A stretch of 15,376 nucleotides of DNA. It comes from an uncultured Alphaproteobacteria bacterium. Lineage in GTDB: Bacteria; Pseudomonadota; Alphaproteobacteria; Caulobacterales; Caulobacteraceae. Under the pieces are notes generated by a model. The model had not been told where the DNA came from. It saw only the letters and a program-made list of their open reading frames with translations, and did no database searches. Within the stretch, counting starts at the first letter, position 1. The number at the start of each line of letters is the position of its first letter. The stretch is from positions 1 to 15,376 of the forward strand of contig CAIYSH010000291.1 in assembly GCA_903928755.1 (NCBI GenBank), read 5' to 3'. The translations under genes were made by a program, and so were the position numbers. Below, one piece after another: positions 1 to 4,679 of the stretch.

Positions 1-29
1 CAATTAAGTGAGGTGTCACCTTAATTCCA
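1..29 (+). repeat. REP-like hairpin repeat, copy 1
   Basis: The repeat core is 2-26. It folds as AATTAAGTGA, loop GGTG, then TCAC, a bulged C and TTAATT, which gives a fully paired 10-bp stem with one bulge. It matches the copy at 1200-1228 at 28 of 29 positions (T instead of G at 21). Hairpins with a tetraloop near Y1 transposase genes are typical of REP-like substrates. This is the best-paired of the three copies. Confidence 0.7.
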
Positions 30-168
30 CACTTTCGGACGGTGCCTGTGGAACTCGACGCGACAACCGGCAGCCATGGGGTGTTCGGAATGATGGTCGC
101 GCGCAGGATCGCCCTGACAGATGATAGCATGTTCGTCGGTTAACCCGGCGTTGAACGATGATGCGGGC

Positions 169-828
169 TCAGGGCCCAAGCCTAGCGATGAAGGTCACGG
201 TCGTTCGATAGGTGCCCGCGTCCTCTGAGAAAATCTCAACCGAAAGGCCACTTACCCGCTCGGCGTTAGTGAGCGCATCAATCACTTTTGGATCAGTGAT
301 GCGCCCGGAGGCTTTGATACGCCTCGCCAAGCACCCCGCATTAATGTTGTTGGCCAGCCCCTTTACCATAGTGCTAAGCGGGCCGCTCGAAATAGAGTAG
401 AGATTGTACCTAAGTCTAGCCCCAGATAGACTAGAGTATTTCCGCATCTTGGCATCGTACCCGCTGATCGTACTGTACGATACCGTCTCGCGCTCGTATT
501 TCTCACGTTCAGAGTTTAGACCGTCTCGATAGGTTGCCTGCAACCCAGTGGCTTCGTTGAGCGATTTAAACTCCGAAGATAGCATTTCGCTGTCAGAACA
601 CGTAGCGTTGCTTATTCCGATTGATGCGGCAAGGGAGGATACAAGCTCGTTCTGCTGTGTACCTAGGCGCAGAAACTCATCGGCTTGTGTCGATTTTTCA
701 ACCCAGCTCGCTCGAAACTCTCGCTCGGTCTTCTCCTGACCTTGCTTGAGCATGTAGGCGGGGTCTTGGGCCTGCGCCGCAACAGGCTGGAGACACATTG
801 CTGCTACTAGAATGGCGAGCCGTGGCAT
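169..828 (-). CDS. Orphan secreted protein, 219 aa, function unknown
   Basis: I do not recognise this protein. It begins with a hydrophobic stretch ending AAQA at residue 20, a plausible Sec signal peptide with cleavage before QDP, so a periplasmic location is likely. The mature part is hydrophilic and probably mostly helical, rich in K/E/R/S (about residues 30-60 and 95-140). It has two cysteines, C77 and C166, that could form a disulfide, and no recognisable catalytic motif. The minus-strand ATG at 828 is preceded by a purine-rich GGGG about 7 nt upstream. GC is near 50% with many A/T-ending codons, unlike the genes from 1316 onward, which points to horizontal acquisition. It lies between repeat copies 1 and 3 and looks like cargo. 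The reading frame and signal peptide make it a credible gene; function is open. Confidence 0.7.
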   Translation of the reverse strand: MPRLAILVAAMCLQPVAAQAQDPAYMLKQGQEKTEREFRASWVEKSTQADEFLRLGTQQNELVSSLAASIGISNATCSDSEMLSSEFKSLNEATGLQATYRDGLNSEREKYERETVSYSTISGYDAKMRKYSSLSGARLRYNLYSISSGPLSTMVKGLANNINAGCLARRIKASGRITDPKVIDALTNAERVSGLSVEIFSEDAGTYRTTVTFIARLGP

Positions 829-875
829 CGTCCCCGTTCCCCCTGGGCTTCGTCTGGAACATAGGTGGAAATCAA

Positions 876-901
876 CCGATTGGTCTAGTCAGACCTATTG
901 G
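876..901. promoter_or_regulatory. Imperfect 11-bp inverted repeat upstream of the 219-aa gene
   Basis: Arms 876-886 and 891-901 pair at 9 of 11 positions around a 4-nt AGTC spacer, with the core GGTCT/AGACC perfect. It lies about 48 nt upstream of the minus-strand start at 828. It also contains the stop codon of the short ORF at 895-1005. It could be an operator for the cargo gene or a hairpin terminating the upstream reading frame. No convincing promoter hexamers were identified nearby. Confidence 0.3.
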
Positions 902-1005
902 AACCCTCGCCGCTTGAAGGCCAAAGCGTCAGCGGGCGTCAGCTTGAACCATTCGCCGTTCGCTCGCCATTGTGATGGGTTACCTGCGTTAGCTGCGCCC
1001 CGCAT
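895..1005 (-). pseudogene. 36-aa ORF, probable C-terminal relic of a lost gene
   Basis: A minus-strand ORF runs from ATG 1003-1005 to TAG 895-897. Its end reads NGEWFKLTPADALAFKRR followed by GFQ. The compact, protein-like pattern 'GEWF.LTP.D' resembles tails of some GIY-YIG/T5orf172-type and phage-associated proteins. That resemblance is from memory and weak. The frame stays open upstream of the ATG to the repeat at 1020-1044, which would fit a gene whose 5' part was cut off by the repeat. It could also be a genuine small protein or a chance ORF. Confidence 0.35.
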
Positions 1006-1019
1006 GGGTATGATTTTGC

Positions 1020-1044
1020 AATTACGGTGACACCCCACTTAACT
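1020..1044 (-). repeat. REP-like hairpin repeat, inverted copy 3
   Basis: Read on the minus strand, this is the same 25-nt unit with two A-to-G changes relative to copy 2. Both changes fall in the stem and turn A-T pairs into G-T wobbles, so the hairpin and the GGTG loop are retained. The minus-strand TAA at 1022-1024 inside the repeat is the stop codon of the transposase remnant. Confidence 0.65.
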
Positions 1045-1198
1045 CTCCACTACCCCCGCCCTCGGTCCCCGCTGCCAGCACGCGCCCGCTCTCTGCCTCC
1101 AACCGCGCCAGGAAGTCCGCAGCACCCAGCGGTCGCCCCACGCTCTCAGCCTGACGCAGGCGCTTGGTGGCGGAGGCTGGGGCGTGGGGAAGCGGGAG
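1022..1198 (-). pseudogene. C-terminal remnant of a REP-associated tyrosine transposase (RAYT, Y1_Tnp-type)
   Basis: The minus-strand frame is open for 58 codons with no start, ending at TAA 1022-1024. It reads in part TKRLRQAESVGRPLGAADF, then LARLEAESGRVL and a glycine-rich tail ending in SGVSP. The 'AESVGRPLG...FLARLE...GR' pattern is the usual C-terminus of RAYT-family transposases as I know them. The catalytic HUH motif and tyrosine lie in the N-terminal domain, which is absent, so this copy is dead. The frame is interrupted by TGA exactly at the border with repeat copy 2 (1199-1201). The repeat embedded over its stop codon links the transposase lineage to the repeats. The first ~10 codons (LPLPHAPASA) may not be homologous. 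Confidence 0.55.
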
Positions 1199-1199
1199 T

Positions 1200-1228
1200 C
1201 AATTAAGTGAGGTGTCACCGTAATTCCA
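1200..1228 (+). repeat. REP-like hairpin repeat, copy 2
   Basis: This direct copy of the repeat at 1-29 has its core at 1201-1225. The stem is AATTA(A)GTGA against TCAC..TAATT, with the GGTG loop at 1211-1214 and a small internal loop where G1220 replaces the T of copy 1. It truncates the transposase remnant: a minus-strand TGA at 1199-1201 sits exactly at the repeat border. It also marks the right edge of the low-GC patch. Confidence 0.7.
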
Positions 1229-1315
1229 AGAAACTATCACCCAGATGAGGGGGAGCCGCACCCTCGCCCCGCTCAGGATCGGCGGTCAGGCCCAGGTTTC
1301 ATGGCTGAAGTCCGC

Positions 1316-2377
1316 TCAGAAAATCAGCTTCCTGGCATTGCAGGCAATGCGGGTCACCTTCGGGCCATTGGCGATATAGAGGTGGCCGTCCGCGCCGAAT
1401 TCGCAATTGGATACCCGGCCGCCGATCAGGCCGATGCGCACGCCCTTGGTGTTGAAGACGCTGAGCCCCTCGCGGGTGGAAGCCCAGATATTGCCCGCCG
1501 AATCGACCTTGAATCCGTCGCCGCCGAGAACGCCGATGGCCGGGCCGTCGATATAGGTGCGCCGCTCGGAGGGGTGGCCCTTGCCATCCAGGGTCCAGGC
1601 TACCCAGCCAATGCGCTGGGCCGTGGCGTAGAGGGTCTTGCCGTCCGGCGCGAGGCCTATGCCGTTGGGCATGGGAACCGTGCGGTCCACCACCGTGACG
1701 GTATTGTCGGGAGCCAAGCGGAAGACACCGGTATAGTTCATCTCCCGCCAGGGGGAGTCCTGGACCCCCTTCAGGCCCCAAGGGGGATCGGTGAAGTAGA
1801 TCGCCCCGTCCTTGTCCATGACCAGGTCATTGGGGCTGTTGAACCTCTTGCCCTCGAAATCCCGGCAAAGCATGGTCTTGCGCCTGGTGCGCATGTCGAT
1901 GAAGGCCAGCCCGCGATTGCCGCTGTCGGCCACCACCAGGCCGCCGCGGGCAAGTATCATCCCGTTGGATCCGGCTTCCCGGAACATGGGGCCAGGCGCG
2001 ACGCCATAGCCCGAGGGCCGCATGAATTCAGTCTGCCCATCCCTGGGGGACCATCGGTGGATGACGTTGGAATTGGGATCTGCGGCCAGCAGATAGCCGT
2101 CGCGCCCCCCCACCCAAAGCGGCGATTCGCTGTTCTCGAACCCCTCCATAACCGTCTCGAGCTCTGACCCCGGCGGGATCAGGGCGTCGAAGGACGGATC
2201 CAGCCGGCGAATTCCGGGCGCGGGTTGCGGACCCTGAACCGGGCGCGGGGCGGCGGGCGTGTAGCGCAGCATTGCCGGCTCCACGGCCCCTGCGACCGCG
2301 CAGGCAAGCCCATTGGCGAAACCACCAGCCAGAATACTCGTCATCATTGCACGTCGGGACCAGGGCGCCTGGCTCAT
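1316..2377 (-). CDS. SMP-30/gluconolactonase-like protein, Tat-exported
   Basis: This 353-aa six-bladed beta-propeller belongs to the SMP-30/gluconolactonase/LRE family. Members hydrolyse sugar lactones or other esters using a divalent metal. Motifs in order: E84 in SESPLW (family EGPxW), N183 in SPNDLVMDKDG followed by YFTDPPWG, N238 in PNGIGLAPDG, and D287 in GGDGFKVDSAGNIW. E84, N238 and D287 correspond to the metal ligands and N183 to the substrate-side Asn, so the enzyme looks active. The N-terminus has a twin-arginine motif (SRRAMM, residues 7-12) and a hydrophobic stretch to about residue 31, so export folded to the periplasm is likely. Start 2377 has a strong AGGAG (2385-2389 on the plus strand) 7 nt upstream. 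It is monocistronic as far as can be seen. The exact substrate cannot be read from sequence. Confidence 0.88.
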   Translation of the reverse strand: MSQAPWSRRAMMTSILAGGFANGLACAVAGAVEPAMLRYTPAAPRPVQGPQPAPGIRRLDPSFDALIPPGSELETVMEGFENSESPLWVGGRDGYLLAADPNSNVIHRWSPRDGQTEFMRPSGYGVAPGPMFREAGSNGMILARGGLVVADSGNRGLAFIDMRTRRKTMLCRDFEGKRFNSPNDLVMDKDGAIYFTDPPWGLKGVQDSPWREMNYTGVFRLAPDNTVTVVDRTVPMPNGIGLAPDGKTLYATAQRIGWVAWTLDGKGHPSERRTYIDGPAIGVLGGDGFKVDSAGNIWASTREGLSVFNTKGVRIGLIGGRVSNCEFGADGHLYIANGPKVTRIACNARKLIF

Positions 2378-2541
2378 CGTCTGTCTCCTGCGGTCGCGAT
2401 CAATGCAGCCGGTCAGCAGATCATGTGTATCCTGATCCCGTTGTCTACGGACCCGTGGGCAGGGAGGGGCTCAGCGACGGTGCCAGTCGTCACGGAGTGA
2501 GCGCCTCGACAGGGGCGGTGGCGGTCTCAAAGGGTCAGCGC

Positions 2542-2586
2542 ACCCGTCTGCACGGGCGAAGTCATGGGCATCCCATGCAGACGGGT
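2542..2586. terminator. Long inverted repeat downstream of the nitroreductase gene
   Basis: Perfect 11-bp arms ACCCGTCTGCA (2542-2552) and its complement (2576-2586) enclose a second perfect hairpin, CATGGG-CAT-CCCATG (2563-2577), that shares two bases with the right arm, so two alternative folds compete. It lies 25 nt past the nitroreductase stop and 165 nt before the lactonase start. There is no T-run after it on either strand, so a role as transcript-end stabiliser, operator or small RNA element is as likely as intrinsic termination. Confidence 0.4.
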
Positions 2587-2610
2587 TCGAGGTCGGTGAC
2601 GGCCCCTCGG

Positions 2611-3249
2611 CTAGACTTCCGTGACGAACTGGTCGGTCGGGCGGCGGACCTTTTCCAGATTGACCAGCCAGTCGCCCTCTTCCTGACGATAGCCCAGGGG
2701 AAGGATCACCACACTGCGCAGGCCGCGGTCCTTGAGGCCGAGGATCTCATCCAGGGCGGCGGAATCAAAGCCTTCCATGGGGGTGGAGTCCACCTCTTCG
2801 AAGGCGGCGGCGATCAGGGCAGCCCCGACGCCGATATAGGCCTGGCGGGCAGCATGCTGATAGTTCGCCTCGGCATCCCGCTGGGGATAGGTCGCCAGCA
2901 GCATTTTCCGATAGTTTTCCCAGCCCTCGTTCTCGAAGCCCCGGATCTGGTTGGTCAGGTCAAACATGTGGTTGATGCGGTCGGTGGTGTAGTTGTCCCA
3001 GGCTGCGAAGACCAGCAGGTGGGAACCATCGGTGATCTGGGCCTGGTTCCAGGCGACGGGCAGGATGCGGGCCCGGACCGCCGGGTCCTTGACTACGATG
3101 ATTTCATAGGGCTGCAGGCCACTGGAGGTGGGGGCCAGGCGGGCAGCCTCGACGATCCGCTCGACCTTGTCGGCTGGAACTGGCTTGGCGGGGTCCATCT
3201 TCTTGGTGGCATAGCGCCAGTTCAGCCGGTCGATCACGGAATGGGTCAT
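2611..3249 (-). CDS. Nitroreductase-family NAD(P)H-dependent oxidoreductase
   Basis: This 212-aa FMN enzyme of the nitroreductase (NfsB/NAD(P)H oxidoreductase) family is a cytoplasmic homodimer that reduces nitro compounds, quinones or enones with NAD(P)H. The N-terminus LNWRYATKKMDP carries the FMN-phosphate-contacting Arg/Lys residues. PTSSGLQPYEI (residues 40-50) is the conserved FMN loop. IGVGAALIAAAFEEVDSTPMEGF and the C-terminal GYR...D...KVRRP complete the fold. An upstream in-frame ATG at 3303 would add 18 residues unlike the family N-terminus, so I prefer 3249, although neither start has a clear Shine-Dalgarno. It stands between the desaturase unit and the lactonase on the same strand, with hairpins on both sides suggesting separate transcription. 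The physiological substrate is unknown. Confidence 0.88.
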   Translation of the reverse strand: MTHSVIDRLNWRYATKKMDPAKPVPADKVERIVEAARLAPTSSGLQPYEIIVVKDPAVRARILPVAWNQAQITDGSHLLVFAAWDNYTTDRINHMFDLTNQIRGFENEGWENYRKMLLATYPQRDAEANYQHAARQAYIGVGAALIAAAFEEVDSTPMEGFDSAALDEILGLKDRGLRSVVILPLGYRQEEGDWLVNLEKVRRPTDQFVTEV

Positions 3250-3333
3250 GGGGGAGATTTTTCCAAAAGGTCGGCGGACCGGAATGGTCGCCGGAAGGCA
3301 CATCTAGGATGATATGGGTCGAATGACAGGGCT

Positions 3334-3345
3334 GTCCGGCCGGAC
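3334..3345. promoter_or_regulatory. 12-bp perfect palindrome upstream of the nitroreductase gene
   Basis: GTCCGGCCGGAC is a perfect palindrome about 85 nt upstream of the preferred nitroreductase start and just past the desaturase terminator. It could be an operator. GC-rich palindromes are common by chance in this base composition, so support is weak. Confidence 0.2.
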
Positions 3346-3357
3346 CGGGAGAAATAC

Positions 3358-3381
3358 GCCCCCAGAAATTCTCTGGAGGGC
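3358..3381 (-). terminator. Candidate terminator of the desaturase unit
   Basis: Starting 11 nt after the desaturase stop codon, GCCC plus CCAGA (3358-3366) pair with TCTGG plus GGGC (3372-3381) around a 5-nt AATTC loop, with one bulged A at 3377. On the minus strand it is followed by a weak pyrimidine/T stretch (GTATTTCTCC). On the plus strand CCTTCTTTTA follows. It is plausible as an intrinsic terminator but not a textbook example. Confidence 0.45.
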
Positions 3382-3392
3382 CCGTCCTTCTT

Positions 3393-4289
3393 TTACAGTC
3401 CGTCCAGGCGGCATCCCCGCGCCTCGAGCACCGGCTTCAGCGCCCAGTAGGCGGCCGGGGTCCGCATGAGCGGGATGCGGGGATAGAGGTGGTGGATGAT
3501 GTGGAACTGCATGCCCATGGAGCCGATATTGCCCGCCGCGCTGCGGAAGCTGCGGGTGTCGCGATAGCGGCCGGTCTCGGTTCCCGGATGATGCGGGGCC
3601 CAGCTCAGGTAGAACTGGATGTAGGTCTGGGCGATATGCCGGGGCAGCCACCAGATCAGGGCCGCGACCAGGGCGTGTCCGGTCCAGGCCAGGGTAAAGA
3701 GAATGGCGAGATAGCTCAGCTGGAAGACCAGGGCGATCAGACCCGCCCTTTGGGCAGCCGGTGTGCCCAGGCGCTGCAGGGTCGCCCCATAGGCGGCACC
3801 GGCCCTGGAGCCTGGCTGGCGGTTGCGGATGCTGTTGAGGATCGAATGCCAGGGCCCCCTGGCCTTGGTGGCGATGTCGGGGTCCAGCTCTGGATGATTG
3901 GTGTGCTTGTGGTGCTCAAGGTGGGTCAGGCGTGCCACGTCATAGGGCAGGACCATGGGGATGGTAGACAGGTTCCCCACCAATTCGTTCAGCCAGAACA
4001 GCTTGTCGCCTTCCTGAGCGATGATCCGATGCTGGGCTTCATGCGAGGGCAGATAGCTCAGCATGACGTTCAGGGTGGCGATGGGGAAGGCGATCCACAG
4101 GGGCAGTATGCCTGACAGGGTCAGGGGCCAGAGGGACAGCCAGACCACCAGATTGCCCAGGCCCCAGCAGATAGAGCCCCAGGGCAGGCCGCCCATGAAC
4201 TGGTCAGCAATCTGCTTTTCCAGGCGCATGAGCTCCTGGCTGGACAGGGCTGAAAGGTTGTCAGGCAGGGTCACGGTCGACGCGTTCAT
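3393..4289 (-). CDS. Membrane fatty acid desaturase family protein (di-iron, three His boxes)
   Basis: This 298-aa integral membrane protein belongs to the FA_desaturase superfamily, whose members use a di-iron centre and O2 to desaturate or hydroxylate acyl chains or related lipids such as carotenoids. His boxes: HEAQH (83-87), HLEHH with KHTNH (123-132) and HIIHH (263-267). Hydrophobic segments lie around 37-80, 105-117, 183-215 and 217-230. The end (APHHPG...HIIHHLYPRIP) recalls the carotenoid ketolase/hydroxylase branch as much as acyl desaturases, so the substrate is open. The frame stays open upstream to 4532, but those 81 codons overlap the 63-aa gene in another frame and are unlike the family. 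The true start is ATG 4287-4289, overlapping the upstream stop as ATGA, which implies translational coupling. Confidence 0.85.
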   Translation of the reverse strand: MNASTVTLPDNLSALSSQELMRLEKQIADQFMGGLPWGSICWGLGNLVVWLSLWPLTLSGILPLWIAFPIATLNVMLSYLPSHEAQHRIIAQEGDKLFWLNELVGNLSTIPMVLPYDVARLTHLEHHKHTNHPELDPDIATKARGPWHSILNSIRNRQPGSRAGAAYGATLQRLGTPAAQRAGLIALVFQLSYLAILFTLAWTGHALVAALIWWLPRHIAQTYIQFYLSWAPHHPGTETGRYRDTRSFRSAAGNIGSMGMQFHIIHHLYPRIPLMRTPAAYWALKPVLEARGCRLDGL

Positions 4290-4477
4290 ATCCAACGGCC
4301 TTTCCAGGTGGCAAAGGCGCCCCAGGTCCCGCCAATGACCAGCCCGATCCCCAGGGGCGGTACCCCCAGACTGACATGCGACAGGACCAGGACCTCCTTG
4401 ATCAGAGGTGCCAGAAAGCCGATCCCGAACAGGAAGGGCATGTTTTTCATCAGTGGTCCCAGAATGGCCCGGATCAT
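4286..4477 (-). CDS. Small two-helix membrane protein, 63 aa, coupled to the desaturase
   Basis: I do not recognise a family. The protein is strongly hydrophobic, with two likely membrane segments at about residues 14-31 and 38-56, and basic ends (MIR, WKGRW). Its TGA (4286-4288) overlaps the desaturase ATG (4287-4289), so the two are almost certainly one transcript and translationally coupled. A small membrane partner encoded directly before a desaturase may help assembly, membrane placement or electron delivery; that is inference. It contains no Cys or multiple-His iron site of its own. The Shine-Dalgarno is weak (AGGAC about 13 nt before the ATG). The hydrophobic composition and the exact overlap argue against a chance ORF. 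Confidence 0.72.
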   Translation of the reverse strand: MIRAILGPLMKNMPFLFGIGFLAPLIKEVLVLSHVSLGVPPLGIGLVIGGTWGAFATWKGRWI

Positions 4478-4679
4478 GGAGAGGGTTCGTCCTGCGAAGG
4501 GTTCTGAGGTTCAAACCTGACACGGGTGTCACTTATCTGCAAGTCGGACCCCGATCTGAGCGCCGCAAGATGAAGGATCGGGCACTTGGCGACAATTGCC
4601 GGTTTGGCGGTCAGACAGGCTTGTTCCCGCCGAGGGTTTCGGGCTGTCTGTCGCCACAGTTCCAGCAAGGACATGAACC
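4478..4679. promoter_or_regulatory. Divergent intergenic region with three inverted repeats
   Basis: This region separates the minus-strand desaturase unit from plus-strand ggt and must hold both promoters. Inverted repeats seen: TGACAC-GG-GTGTCA (4518-4531); CCCGATC (4550-4556) with GATCGGG (4576-4582); CAGACAG (4612-4618) with CTGTCTG (4644-4650). The first lies 41 nt upstream of the 63-aa gene start and has the size and symmetry of a TetR/GntR-type operator. The third would form a leader hairpin just before the ggt Shine-Dalgarno. I could not assign clear -35/-10 pairs. Confidence 0.4.

Larger units (their letters stand above)
1..1228. mobile_element. Low-GC accessory patch framed by RAYT/REP-like hairpin repeats
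   Basis: Two near-identical direct copies of a 25-nt repeat lie at the outer edges (2-26 and 1201-1225), and an inverted copy lies inside (1020-1044). Three 60-base lines counted between 241 and 480 have about 50-52% GC, against roughly two thirds in the core genes. Inside are an orphan secreted-protein gene, a short relic ORF and a truncated transposase tail, all on the minus strand. This combination is what insertion or recombination mediated by REP-like elements would leave. The left boundary is uncertain because the first repeat begins at the window edge. No target-site duplication can be shown. That this is one mobile unit, rather than several insertions, is inference. Confidence 0.45.

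Noticed and set aside
31..168. Minus-strand open frame from about 131 to the left edge
   Set aside because: It is short, runs through the repeat, has no ribosome site and no recognisable pattern; I see no supported gene here.
1..1228. CRISPR array from the repeated 25-nt units
   Set aside because: There are only three copies, in mixed orientation with irregular spacing of about 180 to 1000 bases and genes between them; no cas genes.
1301..2167. Plus-strand 288-aa ORF opposite the SMP-30 gene
   Set aside because: The composition is typical of an antisense frame, and the minus strand carries the conserved propeller motifs, Tat signal and strong Shine-Dalgarno.
2577..2600. GGTTCGAGGTC resembling a tRNA T-arm
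   Set aside because: No acceptor, D or anticodon arms can be fitted upstream, and the bases are explained by the inverted repeat.
2272..3312. Plus-strand 346-aa ORF opposite the nitroreductase and its downstream spacer
   Set aside because: It has no recognisable domain, and the minus strand encodes an intact nitroreductase.
4290..4532. N-terminal extension of the desaturase frame
   Set aside because: The residues are unlike any desaturase N-terminus, and the stretch overlaps the 63-aa gene in another frame; the ATG at 4289 fits the family and the ATGA overlap.
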